DNA of 64,000 nucleotides from Edolisoma coerulescens (lineage: Eukaryota > Chordata > Aves > Passeriformes > Campephagidae), in NCBI GenBank assembly GCA_013397115.1, contig VWZW01004136.1, forward strand, positions 1,607,913-1,671,912. Direction: 5' to 3'. The first letter of the stretch is position 1. Every line of letters starts with the position of its first letter. The notes beneath the pieces were generated by a model. That model made no database searches. It saw only the letters and a program-made list of their open reading frames with translations, and had not been told where the DNA came from. Below, in pieces: positions 47,701 to 61,940 of the stretch. The position numbers and the translations under genes were made by a program.

Positions 47701-50700
47701 TTATCCTGTTTGTCAATGACCAGGTGTGGTCTTCTTTGTTAAATAAATGAAAAAAACGACAGTGGTTGATATGAATGTTATTTCTTTACAGGTCTGTTTA
47801 TAATCCATTTAAATTGAAGAATTGTGTATTTCAGCTGGTACAGTGTAATGGCTCTAAAAATGCTTTGTGAACTGGTGACCATTTTTAGATCTTTTAGGCA
47901 TAGGTTTTGCCACTATTTCAAGGTTAATTAGCCTTTAAAGAATTGCTTTGTAAGGATTTAGCAAGCTTTAATGTTCACACATGCTTTCAGCGACCCTAAA
48001 AATTTTTTAGTAGGTGAGCCTAAGTAGCTTTGTAGTAGGTGAGCTCTTAAACCAATACAGAAGACACATCGTGGTTGAATGAACACTCTGTATTCATGAT
48101 GTTTTAATAGACTTATTTTTTTAGATAGCAAATTTGTGTGCCTTTTGCCTTAGTTTGTTACTAATAGGATGACTATTAAGAAAGTTTTATGTAAGAGGTT
48201 TTTTTAGTCCTCAAATTCACATCTGAACTATTGACATAAAATTTGTAGCTACATGTGACCTAATTAACACTTTAATTGTAATTGATAGAAAGTGACATGT
48301 ATATAGGTATTCATAAAACACGTGGAAAATTCATACTACAGCTACACTGTTAGAGAATCTCTCACTTTTATCTGAGCTCTTCCATAAAACTCTGTATAAT
48401 ACTAATTGTACAGAACAGTGATTCAAGGTCATTCTTGCTAAAAGCTTCCACTTTTCCTTCTACAGAGATCAGAAAATTTGAAAAAAAACCCATCATCATA
48501 ATGCAGAAATGGAAGTATGGTCATGTTTCGTAGATTATGACCCAGAGGAAAGAATGTGAACAGCATGGCTGCAGAGAGGAATTATTAAGTGATATATGTG
48601 AAACTGCCAAAATGAGAATTGCAGCTGAAGGAAGTGAGCCAGCAGTGTAACTACAATCAATATCCAGGTTAAGTAAACAATTACAGTCTGCCAGAGCTGG
48701 AGGAAAATCCACACAGCCTGACAGGGTACCTGAAGACACTTCAGGTATAAATTCTGAATTTACTTCGTGGATAGCTTTCTTTTCATTTGCACAGACTGTA
48801 ACTAATGTTTATTTTTGTCATCTGTAAGGTAAGACTGTTCTCAGTGTATGAAGAGCTGTTAAGTCCTTGCAAAAAAATGATGCATTTCAGTTAATAGTGG
48901 AGGTTGTTTTAAAAATCTGGAAGCTGGTGAGATTCAGAAGTGACCAAAGAACAATGTATGTTATCAGACAATCTGATTGGTCAGGGAAGCAGGCTTATGA
49001 ATAATTTAAAGATACAAAGGAGTAATATTGAGGTCCTTTGTGAGCACTGAGCTTGCCCAACACAGAATATGTCAAGCTTAAAATGGAAACAGCTGTGTTT
49101 ACAATATTTTAGGATATTTTCCTTATCAAATATTAATCTGTGGAAAAGCCGTTGTGTGAAAACTTGGCAGTTGGTCTAACAGAAGATTCTTCCTCTCCTT
49201 GACGTCCTCTTCCTCTCCTAACTTTATTTGTTATAAAGTTGCTAAATAGCTCAAAATAGTTTCAACACCATTAAAAGAGATGCCTAAATCTCAAGAAGAG
49301 CTGAGATAGATAGATTTATAGAAGAATGAATTTTTTTTTACACTGTGGGTTGATCTCTTACCCCTTAGGCAAAACTTCTCAGGAAACCTCAAAATTTTCC
49401 TGCCAGGGTACATACATATAAAACTGGTAGTATACTACACAACTGTTGTACTAGTGTGCCCTAATTGTATCTTACACCCCCCAAATGTCTTCATGTCTTA
49501 AAAATATCAATTGCTTCTGGCAGACATTAAAGTGACAGAGTATTTATTTCCCTAAGCTCAACACATAAAAGGCCACAAACCAGCTACTGTCTGTTCTCTC
49601 ACCACTGCATGACATGCTTGGGATTAGCTAAGGCACGTGATGTATCTGGTGGGAATGCTATATAGCAAATGTGTGAGTGAGGTGTGGCACAAGTATACAG
49701 CGGACTAGACTTCAGTAATTTTGTAGATTGGTTTTTTTTTAATTTCCTCTTAGCATGTCTTAGTGTGTTTGCACTGTGTACAATTTTGGAGGCTCTGTGT
49801 CTTGAAAAGTGAGAAGTATTTGTCTCCAAATACTGAGAACCACCATTGCCAAATTCTAGAAAAGAATAGCAGAGGAAACAATATAAATTTCAAGACTTTA
49901 TGCCATGTAGTAATCCAAGAACAGAGTGACTTTGGACAGTATGGTCAGACTGCAGCTGCAAGAGCTCTAGATCAGATGGGAAGGAAGTATTCCAGCAGAT
50001 GTGATTTACAGTGGCAACACAAGCAGTCATTTACTTCCTGCAGTTTTCTCTTTTGTGAGAAAATGAAGAAGACCAGATTGGTCTGTGTCTTAGAGGGGAA
50101 ACAATGGGATTAATTAGGTCATTATTATATCCAACTGATTTTTCACTTAGGGATGATGAGATAGCAATGCACTGATGATGTTGACCCTGTCGATTTGCAA
50201 GAGAACTTCTGTTTAAAATGAGGATTTTGGATAGACTGTGGCATTGAAATACTGTGTTCTGGTGAGTTGCAATGAGCTCTGTAGTTAGACAGCATTGGTA
50301 CTTGTTTCCCACTGAGAGAAACAGAAAAGCTGGTAGGCAAGTTGAAACTGCAGGGGAGAGTAGGTGTACTTCCCCAGTTCCTGGGAATTAAATCCCTGTC
50401 ATATTAGATGAAAGCTTAAATACATTAAATTTCTCTTATTTATTCGTCTGTCTGATAAGCAGTTGCTAGAAGGGTGCTGTAGACTTTAAAAAGGAAGAAT
50501 ATAGGAAGGAATATTGGAGAACTTAAGAGGCATGTAGTACAATATTTACACTTAACCTACTCCATACTCTGAAATGGTTTAGAAATCAGAGAAGTCAGTT
50601 CCTTCTACCTTAAGTATGTAACTGTGCTTTTCTTATCTGTGACACAAAGTTTCATGCTATTTTTGGCTTTGTTGAGCTTCTGAAGCATTAACAGAATAGT

Positions 50701-52261
50701 ATTTTTTTTTTCTATATGCCAGATCACTTAAGACAGCAAATGACCATCTGCTAGATTGCATTTCTCAGCCTGTGGCCACATATACTATAATCGTTGTTTT
50801 GGTGTTCTGTAAAAAATTCTCTTTAAACTGACTTAATGATTTATACTACCAAATTGTTCACATTTCTAAGCTGTGTATGAGGCTATTGAAACAGACTAGA
50901 ATTTTAGATTTTTCTTGTTCTTATGTGATACACATGAGGAAAAAAGCAATGAACAGAGCATGACCATTGGAAAGGGTGCATTTTCCATGTGCAACATCTC
51001 GGAAAGCACCTTTGGTTTTGCTCAAGAGAAACTCCAGTTTAACCATTCTAGGACCTTTGAGACTATCTCTTAGATGGGCAAGCTCTGTTGAGGCCAGACT
51101 CAGTAGGTGAGTGTAGGGGGAAGGATCTCAGTGGTAAACTCATCTGGTTTTGAACCAGCTGGGAATTACTCCAGCTCTTTAGCAGGCTGGAATACTTTAG
51201 GAGTGCCTTCATGTGAAATTGCATCTCTGTGTTTCAGAAAGTCCTTCAAGCCACCAGGAGGAATGGAAGACTTGGAAGACTTATATTTGTTTTCCACTCT
51301 GCCAAAAATATCTCACATAATTTCCTATAAGCTGTATGGATTCTGTTTGAAGCCCCATGCTGATAAGGCAACACAGAAGTATTTTGGATACTGTGCTGCA
51401 GCACAAGAAGGCCATTCTTGCCTTCAGCTGTTCCCTCTGCTAAAAAGAGACATTGAGTAGATTGGAGGAAATCTCCTTTGATATCTGTGTGCCTTTTGAG
51501 GGCTTTAGGACCATACCCCAAGAAGATTCCTAATTCCTGTGCTTTAGCAGAACTAATTCAGATTATTCACAAGACAACAAATTAGCTGAAGGTTCCCATG
51601 AAAATATGCTACTGGTTTTAGGATGCTCTTTTAAGTTTAATTTTGCATGCACACTGGAACAAAGAAACATGCCTCATAGAAGTAAGAAAAGGAGGTGAAA
51701 GGAAACAATAAAAACAAACATGTTAGTTATGAACTTAAACCTAGTTAAAAATGGTTTCAACAATCTTCTGGTTATGCAATATATTTGAAAGTATGAACTA
51801 GTTAATTAAGCATTTTTTTTCTCATTATTTTTATAGTACAAAAAACCCAAGCGGTGTGGTAACATGCAGATCAGTACAGAAGCTGGAAGAATGAGTCTCC
51901 AGTAAAAGTATGGCCTGAAATGCAAATGAATTTTAAACAAAATTATGTCTATTTAAAAAATGATTCAGTCAGTTTTTAGGTAACCACAATGCAAAGTGGC
52001 ATGGATACAAATTATCTTGTAGTTGATCAAAAGGTAAATAATGGTGTGTACTGCTGCATGCTGAAGAAGCTGAAAGTAGGAAATAGCTTTGGTAATCTGC
52101 CTCTGGGGGCTGAGGTTGGCATGATGGGCAAAATGAGTCTGAAGCCAAGAAACGGGGTAAGACATTTTTGGACTGACAACGTATCTCATGGTAGCAGAAA
52201 CAGTGAGTTTAAATGTTTTCCAATCATGATGGAGCTGACAGTGAACAGAAATACAGTTCAA
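44701..52261. other. Intergenic gene desert, first part
   Basis: 7.5 kb of AT-rich DNA with no supportable gene. A CpG-retaining, mixed-composition block at 46590-46900 stands out (see findings). A short hairpin-capable inverted repeat (8-bp arms, 4-nt loop) sits at 49815-49834. Confidence 0.7.
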
Positions 52262-52354
52262 AAAGTGAGGGGATGTGGCACTGAGATAGGCTTTAGTGGG
52301 CATGGTGCATTAAGTCAAAGGTTGGAGGCTTTTTCCAACTTAATGATTCTATGT
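52262..52354 (+). mobile_element. CR1 LINE, degenerate 3' tail
   Basis: GATGTGGCACTGAGATAGG, TTTAGTGGGCATGGTG, GGTTGGA and TTTTCCAACTTAATGATTCTATG occur in the order of a CR1 3' end, with a small internal deletion after GGTTGGA and only one terminal octamer-like unit. It is in plus orientation, opposite to the copy at 3.25 kb, and more diverged. The 5' limit is uncertain and may extend some tens of bases to the left. Confidence 0.8.
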
Positions 52355-55300
52355 TAGATGGATTAGAAGCATGTAGTGGAAAAAATGGTGAGAAATCTGA
52401 TGTGGTAATCACAAAAGGTAGAACTGCATATTAATTTATGAGGCAGATAAAAGAAATTAATAGCTTTAGTGTAGCTATGTTGTTTGAATTAAGAACACTT
52501 CAAAATCAGAGAATGATAGAAAAATTGTATTAGTTTTGTGAGTCTGTAGGATATTGTAGGGTTGAATTTGCTTACTAAAAGGGATCTTTTTAAAGCATTT
52601 TATGTTTTAACATTCTGTGCGTGGTTAAAGCTTTTAAGTACTACCAGGAGTTGTGACCATATGGGTGGGCAGCCCTGCATATGGAAGTATTTAACTTCTT
52701 CAGGATAGCTTGGAGAACAAATGCTGATAGTACTGGTTATTTCTGCTGGTAATAGCTGACAGTTTTTTCACTTCATCAATAAGGTTTCATTAAAGTAATG
52801 AAGATATTCTAGATGAGCTGATTGAAGAATGTATGATGTGTGATTCAGATAAAATTAAATGACAAGAGTAAAAGAAATCTGTGTGTAACTGAGGATTTCA
52901 AAGCTCAATACTCTGTAGATGCAAATGATTAAATCAATCTACCAAAGACGCCCTGAAACGTAAATGTGGAGAAGGTCTGGAACTTGCTTATTCAAAAGTT
53001 TTAACACTCTCCAGCATTAATATCCAGAACACAGAAAGAAGCATTGTAGAAATAACATAACTGGATGAATAGCCACATAATTAAAAGTAAATTAGCAGAA
53101 TGTAAAAAGATTCCAGAAAGAACTGACAGGCATAGAAGTGTATGCAAAAGAGTTAAAGAAGGATAGGAGTAAGGTGAATTAAAGTCAAGCAGAGCTAGAC
53201 CTTGCACTGGATATTAAACATGATAAAATTACTCAGCCTTAATCACACAGTTTCAAACCACTAAGAATGACATGTGGTCATTGTTCAGAGGTTAAATGTA
53301 TCATCCTAAAAGTAATGAAATGTGTTATTCTGTCTTCATTAGAGGTATTGCTGCTGATTGTGGTGAAAAATGGAGGTTGCGTAGTAGGAATAAGTCCACA
53401 GGCTTAATTACAATCATTGCAACTGAGATACAAGAAGTTTGATGTAGTGAAGGATGGTGATCAACAGTTCCTTGGCCAGAAGGATACTGGCTCATGAAGT
53501 CTCGTGTCTGACCATAGAAAAGCAAATACACAGTGATTAGGGAGAAGGAAAAATGATCCAAGTGGTTATAGGTGCATTGGTCCTACCTTGAGGCTTGAGA
53601 ACAACTTTTGAAGGAAATCCTCCCTGTACCTGCAGATGAATACTTGACTGATTCCAGCTTTGGTTATAAGCGTCGGCTGTCACAGGACTGCCTGTACTGG
53701 CAGTGCACACACACCCCCCCTCAGAGACCAGGTCTTCTTAGGGGCCAGTTTACCCCAGCTTTGGGCTAGAACACTTCTGTACACTTTTTACCTTTAGGTA
53801 CTATTAGACTTTTTTTTTTTTTAAGTGTCTGAGCATGGCTCAGTCTAGAAATTCTTCTTAGTTCCTTGCTTGTAACTTAATTTTCATACATACTGGGCAG
53901 ATCAAGATTTGCACAAACATGAATTTCAGTTATAGGCTAAAAAGTACCAAAACTTAATGTAGGTGCAGAACAGAGATTATGGAGTTTCTGTGAGATTCCC
54001 CTCCCACTGACTTATGAATGCACCTAACTCTGTGAAGTGATCTTAACTTTCTTCTTGAGGATGAGAGAGAGAGAGATTGTGAAGAAGACACTTGAGTCTA
54101 CAAAGATTTTCCCATAAGAATCAAGTCCACTGGATGAATTTCAAATTTTGTCCTGGAAGGTAAGTGCTTTAGACCTCTTACTAGAACTAGGTGTAAATTA
54201 TGTTGTGAATTGCAATCTATTTAGAAAAATTACATTTCATTCTAAATTGTGTTTAAGTGGTGATGTTGTGAATGAGGTGAAAAAACCCACAACAGGTCTT
54301 CTCCCAATAGGTTTCCTGACAAAGGAATTTTCTTCTTGACCATCAGAACCAACAGCTTGACAAAAAGCATCCTAAATACCACATTTTCTCTACCATATCT
54401 ACTGGGACTGTAAGAAAAATAGGCTTAGCCCAAGTATCAGAGAGCAAGTTACTTATATTTTGTGACCTGTGGCCTTCCCCACAGTTTAGGACTGTCTGTT
54501 GAACTGAGGTTTGAGAAGTTCTTTCCAGAACTGAAATGAGGTGGTGGTGGGCACTTTTAAAATGCAGGTCATTTTAGTATAAGAATTATTGCTTAGAGTG
54601 CTTATACTCTATAAGGAGTGCTGGAAGAGGACTCTGTGATGAATAATAAGCTTAGGAAATGCTGATAAATTAAAAATAAAATCTGGCTTTAGAATTTGCT
54701 CAGAGGAGCTTGTTAATCTTTAAATTTTCCCAAAATTAAATATCAAATTATTGATCATGCCTGGCATCCTTTGTAGGAGTGTAATTCAGATACACTCATC
54801 AAAAGAGCTCACATCATTAGCGGGGTGATTGTGTCATCTTCCATAGAAATATTCCACACCATTGGTGTTTCTTGGCAGACTGACATGTTTTCACTTGACA
54901 TTGCTGTAACCTCTGGGAAAGAAAGCCCTACCTTTCCGTGAATAATTCATTAGTGAGCCATCACACTGAAGTATTCCCTTCTTTTGAGGGAGGAGGGGAG
55001 AGATACCAAAGCTACTTTTGGTTTTGGGTTTTCTTTTACTTATTTGAATGCTTCCTTGCAGTCTTAACACTTCCTAAGTATTCTCCCATAGGAGCCTTCT
55101 CTCCTAACATAGAGCTAATTCTCAGTTCTGATCCTTTGGTTTGTAAATGATTCCATATAATTTTTCCAAAGGGTTTTGGATCAGAGCAGTGGAAAGCTGC
55201 TGATACAGTGTAACCTTTCTGATAGTGCTGGGTTGTCTGGAACTGTACAAAAATGCCAGTAAATTAAACTGTCAGAAATCCAGCTAAGGAGCATGGCTGG

Positions 55301-56780
55301 CTGTTTAGTAAAATGTGCTAAAATATGTTTTATAATGTCTGTGTAGAGTTACATTGCTAGCAGTGAGCAGTGAGGACATGTGGTACACTCCTGGCAGGAC
55401 CAGGGAGAGCTGGCCTTTCATATTTGGCCAGACAATGGAGAGCTCAGCATTCACAGGTGTGTTTAAAGCACTGGGGAAAATGTTTACGTGGAGTTGGTTT
55501 ATCTTACTTTTGAAGTGTAAAAGGTCTTTACCTTCACTTTACCTGGATAAATGTTCCTATTGCTAGTAATGATTTTAAGAAATGAGTTGAAACAGAAGAC
55601 CCAGTATGACTTTTTAAAAAATTTATTTTAGGTAAGCCTTTTCTTAGGTATCCTGTTTGAAGGCTCTACCAATGACTTTTTTTACCTAATATTGTATGAA
55701 TAGCAGGTGTTCACTTTATTCTTTACTTTTTCACTTCTAATATGTATTTTTTCATGTCTGCTAGAAAAGCTTGACTCTCAGTTTAAAGCGTGTTCTTGAT
55801 AACAGACAGGCAAAGGCTGGATGAGCCGTTCTTCTATTCTTATGTGCAATATCTTGGGTATTTGAAGGGCTCTTTAGTGATCCCTTCCTCTAAGAAGCTC
55901 AAATAATTCCTGGTCTTTTATTAATCTGTCAGAGCAGGGGTTGCTTCTGAATTTATCTTAGTATTTCTGTCTGAAACAGCTGTGCAGCCTATGCTTCAAA
56001 TTGCCAGCATTAAATCAACATAGTTTTCCTCCTCATTCTTCATCAATTTGTCATATAGATAAGCCCACTACCTGCACTAGCAATCTTCCATTATCCACTG
56101 TTCTTGCTGGTTTCTTCCATATACTCCCATCAACACCCACAAAGGCTTTTTACCCTCAGATATATTCTGTCTTTCTCTCTAAAGGTTTTGTAACTCCACT
56201 GCGTAAGACGATGTCTACAGTTAGCTAATGACTCTAAAATTTGAGCATGACATATGACTTATTTTGCCAGTGATACAGCAAGGTGATTTTGACTTTAGTA
56301 TCTTGAGATTGCGTAAAGGAAATTAAAAAATTATAAAGCAGATAAAAAGAAAAAAAATCACAAGAAAAAGGCATCTTGATGATTTTTATTATTTATGTAA
56401 ACTCTAACATCCAAATTTATTTTCTAATTACTGAAACTGTACACACTGAAAATGTACACATTTGAGGAATATAAATGAATACACTGTACACATTATGCAC
56501 TGTGGAGAAAGTGTCCCTTTATGATCAAAGTTCTACCCCATGAAATTTAATCTGCATTCAGATTCTTCTGGGTTTTTTCGTATATTTGCCTGTCTTTGAA
56601 TGTGCTTTTGTGACATCTGTATATGTAACCTCCATAACTAAGATGTGCTTATTTGCATTGTAAAAGAGTAAAGCGTTTCCAGTGCCAGTGTTATAATGAA
56701 TACTGTATTTAAAAGATCATGCCTCATTTTTCTATGTGCTGTGTCGGCAGCAGTGTTGTAGTCTGTCCTGATATTTCACT
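52355..56780. other. Intergenic gene desert, second part
   Basis: 4.4 kb, AT-rich. It contains a (GA)n run near 54064-54076 and a C-run near 53711. No gene seen. Confidence 0.7.
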
Positions 56781-56905
56781 GTATAAATTAGACAGCTAAG
56801 GAAGGGAGAAGGAGAACAGCAGATACAGATTAAGTGACCTGTTCCATATCACAACACACAACTTTGACAGCATGAGAAGTAGATTTCTAGCCCAACCTAC
56901 TAAAT
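56781..56905 (-). mobile_element. Ancient MIR-like SINE remnant, minus strand
   Basis: On the plus strand it reads GACAGCTAAGGAAG, then GATTAAGTGACCTGTTCCATATCACA, then a diverged stretch and GATTTCTAGCCCAACC. This follows the reverse MIR core: ACAGATGAGGAAACTGAGG, GGTTAAGTAACTTGCCCAAGGTCACACAG, and GATTCGAACCCAGG. Spacing is right, but the copy is heavily diverged. Confidence 0.6.
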
Positions 56906-59900
56906 AAGGAGTCATGAGAAACGTAGTCCTGATTTTTAGGAAGAGGTGAGGAGTTTGGAATTGTCTTGAATTTTATTTTTGTCCTTTTTTCTGCCTCTCT
57001 ACAGTAATAATTATAACTATATATGGTGGCTGTTGTAAACCTCTTTGAAATGGTTTCAGAAACTACTGGTTCCAGTTGTAATTTCAGAATGTTTTTCTAG
57101 AATGGAAAAGAATGAAAACTAAATTTTTTGCATAGGAAGAACGACATTTCAAAGGGTTGCTGGTTTTCCTCCATTAGAGCTCAAGAACAAGTTGAAAAGG
57201 GGCATATGTTTTTCAATGTGTAACTTCTGTGTATGGCCATACTGGATGCTAAAAAAAGAACTGATAGACTTTTTTGAAAGGAATAGATATTGTGTTGAAA
57301 AAGATTAGCAAAATGATCAAAACACCTGAAGAAAAAAAATAATGGAGAATAGAAAAAATGGAGACTCCTCTAAAAATGTTGTGCAAGGTGTTTGCAAATA
57401 AATACTTTACAGGAGATGAATCCTATTTCAAATGAGACCATAGCTGCTGGTTGCCTTTGCTTCCCTATTGCTGCTGCAGGTGCCCCAGGCTTTTTCCTCT
57501 AGAGCAGCTGTGCTTCTCTGAAACAAATGGCACTTCCTGGGGACTACATCTTTAGTTACTGGTACAAGAGTCATCGTAATGTGCAATGGGATATTTCAGT
57601 AATGCCTTCAAATGGCTATTAAAACACAACACTGCATAATCAAATCACAACTGCATGCTTGCAGATAGAGCTACCAGTGATACAGCTACCTATGTATTAT
57701 TCCCTTCAAAGAAGAGCTCCTAAAAAAATTGTAGGGCAGCAAGGAAAGATGTGAAAAAACCAGATGCTCAATGATGTAGTCTTACTGCTGTCTGTCTTCC
57801 CATCTTCCTCACAATTTTCTGTTTCAGCTTACGATCTCCAAAATACTGAGTTTTCATAGATCAACTAATTTTTTTATCTCACATCACGGGGAATGCCTAA
57901 CAATGTAAATTATGGAAAAGCTGATTCAAAGTATGCCTATGTCTTCAAGAAGATCCCAGTTTTTACCTGTACAAAGTAAACACTTTGCTTGCGACAGTGC
58001 AATATGATGTGCATTAACAGAATGCTTTGCCTTTTCCATAACAAAGGTCTCTTAATTTAGAATTTCTGCATTAAAGCAGGGGTAAACCCAAATGATTATT
58101 GTAAACATCACAGCCTGTTCTGCAGGATAGAAATTAATAGGATAAAGAAAAAAGTTAAACAATGTTGAAGAATTGCAGGATAATGTTCCTTTCTCTTCCC
58201 TAGTATCCCATAGTAAATATTAAAAAGGAATCACATTTAAGTTGACTCTGGTGCAGCATGTGTTCCTGGCTTCTCAGGACCTCATCTGGGACATGCAGAA
58301 TTTATCTGCCAAGGATTTTGCAACTGTAGAGGTTGTTGATCTCAAAAGTGGTGAAGGACTGTTCACTTAACTCTAAGGACTTGTGTGTCAGGATAGGATG
58401 CTATTGTGTGAAGGTATTGAGATACCCAGTAAAGAGTAATGTACACCTCTTGGGGCAAGGAAACAGGGACTTAAAAGTTCTTCTGGGTGCTTAGAAAGTG
58501 AGCCCCACAACAGCCAGCAGTATCTGGTCCTAGGCTTTTTTATTTTCATAGCTTTTTTGTGCTTTTGGTCATTAGCTTATTCTGCCCTTAGATACAGTTT
58601 TCAGCCTGTCACATTTTTAATTGAGGAGTTAAGCCTGTCGTCCTGGATCTATGAAGTTGTATCTGTACTATGAACAGGAGAATAGTAACACTTCAAACAC
58701 CAGCATGTATTTCAGGCAGACCCTGTATACTCATAAAATGTTAGAATTTAGGATCTTTCCAATGACAGCCATGACTGCTTTGTTTAATGTCAGGCTTCTG
58801 AAAGATCCTTTCCTAGCCAATGTTGTTTACCTGTCCCTTAAAGAGAAAGGAGACACAGATCTTGCCTTTGAGTTATTCCCTCTCCAGCTGGAAACATTGG
58901 GTAGTACATTCTTTATTTTATTTATTACAGGGTATGTGGTACCTGCTTGAGTATACCAAGACCACATACTTGTATTGCTTTGTTTTTATGGTTAATGACA
59001 TTTGCCTAATAATTTACACTCAAATCTTATTTTTGCAACAAAATTTCAGTCTCTTCTTGCATTCTCTACTATTTATTTTGTCATCAGAACTGTTAAATTC
59101 ATAGTTAGTGATTTGGCACTCTGTCTATTTATTAGCTAGTTTATTTTGGAACAATTATGGTTATGTCCTAGATATTTCCATCATGTTTTTTTGAAACACA
59201 GCATTTGGCTCTACAGTATTTGAAGAAATCAGTGATTGAAATCTCAACTGTATGCTGCTCTGATAGAAAGTATATCCTGGTTTTGTTTTCTGCTTGGGGA
59301 GGAATCAGGTTTCAGCTCAAATGGTCATGGTTGTCCATTTGTATTTTGTTTCTGGTAGGTTGTTCTACAAGCCTGCAGAGTAATGATACAGAATAAAAGC
59401 CTCCTGAATACATCCTAAGTGTTTTGACATGTATATGTTTTATAGATATGTAGATTTGCCAGTACAGAATATTTGTAATTTCAAGGGTTTTAGTTTCCTT
59501 ATAGTTTGGATAGTATTTTTGTGTATCAGAAAAGAAATGTCTGTCTTTATCTTCAACTGATTCTTTGCAATAGTGTAAGGAAATTATACTCATAAATATG
59601 TCTGGGAAAAATACTTTGATTCTTTAGTAGCTTGAAGGTGTTGCTTAAATTCATCAGTTTCTTTATATATGTATGTGAATTCAAAGACTGAAGGTCAATA
59701 TGTTCGGGAAAGTTAAGAGCTGCTGGCAAGGGGACAGTGGACAGTTATTCAGATTCAGCATAAGTGAGATTAGAGATGCAAACAACTGCTTTTAATACTG
59801 ATAGCCGTACCTAATTTTCTTCTGATGATTTGTGTCATTTCAAAAAACGTGATTTTAAAGGTGAAGCTTTCTATCGAGCTGTCAAAATTTTACAGTTCAC

Positions 59901-61940
59901 ATTTCTGAAATAATTAAATTACATCTTCTTCTACATAACTAGAGAGACTGAGGTGCTTTTCACATGCAGTATTGCACTTAGCACAAAAACAAATGCTAAT
60001 GTGACTATCAGTACAGGACCAAACTTTATCTGAGATCTGGGGTGTTGCCATGGCAATTCCAATTGTTGGAAAAAAATTCTCTTTTGTGCTTCATTCTGAC
60101 ATTATATTGCAAAATGATGATTATGAAGAAACATACAACCCAAAAGAGGGGGGAAATCTCTTTTTGGAGATGTAAAACATTCTATCACATTTACTTTTTC
60201 TGAAACACTGAGTGTGTGCCCAGATTGCTATGAGCTGTATTTTTTGCAGATTCAGATATATTGTTATTTCTCAAGCTGCCAAAATAATACTCAATGTTAT
60301 TTCTCCCAAATGTAATAATCAAAATAATAAGGAACTCAGAGACATATATTCCATTTCCTATGCAAAATATCAGTTTCTAGTGTGTTATACTGCTGATCTG
60401 GCCCTTTTGCTTTTAAAAATACTGCCTATGTTAGTTGAAGCGTATCTAAAATACAGATCTTTCTTAAGTTATTTATATATATCAGCTCTATAATCTATGT
60501 ATAATAGAATAGCTCATACTAGCCAATAGATCAGTCATTTCTGTTTAGTTATAAAATTGTTTTTCTACCAGTACATCTCACTGTGAGAAAATTGATATGG
60601 CTATTACCTGTTCCTTGCTAAATCAATACACAACAAGCTTTAAATAAATAAATAATAACATGCTCCTACCCCCCCCCCCAAAAAAAAAACCCAACAGCCG
60701 AACAACGAAGCCACACACTACTTCCCAAAAAGAAGCACATGAAGGAATACAGTTAAAATGTCGTTTGCACTGCAATTTATGCTGAAGTTAATTGTGCATT
60801 CTTTTATGTAGGAAATGTGTAAAATGGGAAACGTTTCCAAAAGAGAACTAATTCTTGCAGTGCTGCATTGCTGCTTTATAAATAAATCATTGTCCTTTCT
60901 CTATTGATCACTGGAACAATCCAGTCGAAGAATGCTGACTTAGTGCAGCCCTTTGCAGGACGGCTGGATTGAGAGAAAAAGCTGGGTAAGTTCCCCAGCA
61001 GCAGGGAATTGGGAAAATCCTGTACTGGTTAGAGATCAGGTTTGGTGCATGAAATCCTTGACTTGTCTTTTACCTCCAAAAAAACTTAACAAAGCAGCTG
61101 ATTTCGATGAGATTTTCTGTCTGGCTTTCCACAATGTCATTGATCAGGAAAAAATAAATATAAGACAGTGCTAGTTGTAAGTAGTGAATGATGCTGAAAA
61201 TCTGTGTTTAATGTATTGGGATTTTTTTCTGAGAACACACAAAAAAGAGCTTCCAAATTTAATTAATGATCTCAATTATGATATTTATTTTTCAATAAGG
61301 GCTCAAATCTTCCAGGAATACATTGGAATTGGTAGACTCTTGGAAACAGTACTGCATTCCTGTGAATTGAGGTGGAATCTGAATTTTATTTGGTTATCAC
61401 AGATAAACAAGATCACAGCTTGCCAATCTGACAATTTGATGATGTCTGATTTGTCAGGACTTCTGGTATCAAGCCCCAAGGCTTTTCTGGGAATAGGAGT
61501 AGTCCGTTACAGTGAGGAGCTGAGAAATACTATTTGGGTTTGCATGTCTGACCATTAAGATCAGTATTGGATCTCAGAGATATATACTTTTTAAAACATG
61601 GCTTTCACCAAAGCCTGTGGTAGCCATCTATAGCAATGTTGTTATCCAGAACTTCCATCTAGTTCTAGAATATAAAGCTCTTACCAGAACCAAAATACCA
61701 GTAAATTTACTGGTAGATGCTGTCTTCAGCTGATGGCAGGTTATTCAGGGCCATGGTGATGCATTGCTTTTAGGGCATGTTGTCATCACATCATTTTTTT
61801 CTCTTTCTCATTAATTACAAATACTTCCAGGATGCAGGTCTGTAAAATGTAATTATATATTCCACTGAGTGTTTTATCTCTAGTGCTGCAATCAGAGGCA
61901 GCACATGCTGCTGTATTCTCACCAGTGTGCTGTTGGGTGG
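56906..61940. other. Intergenic gene desert, third part
   Basis: 5 kb, AT-rich. A short (AAAT)n and a C-run to A-run junction occur at about 60640-60690. The longest open frame (124 codons at 61184) has no recognisable family and AT-driven composition. Confidence 0.7.
60641..60690. repeat. Low-complexity: AAAT repeat and C-run/A-run
   Basis: TAAATAAATAAATAA-type repeat, then ten C followed by ten A. Length is likely unreliable in sequencing. Confidence 0.85.

Noticed and set aside
49815..49834. Hairpin AGTATTTG-TCTC-CAAATACT
   Set aside because: The stem is only 8 bp and AT-rich, too short for a microRNA precursor; expected by chance in 64 kb.
51107..51460. 117-codon plus-strand frame preceded by a TTTCAG acceptor-like sequence
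   Set aside because: No matching donor, no family resemblance and no neighbouring exon candidates.
61184..61558. 124-codon plus-strand frame, and a nearby frame with a segment vaguely like a CR1 reverse transcriptase
   Set aside because: Resemblance is limited to a few residues, with no catalytic motif. Composition matches the AT-rich desert.
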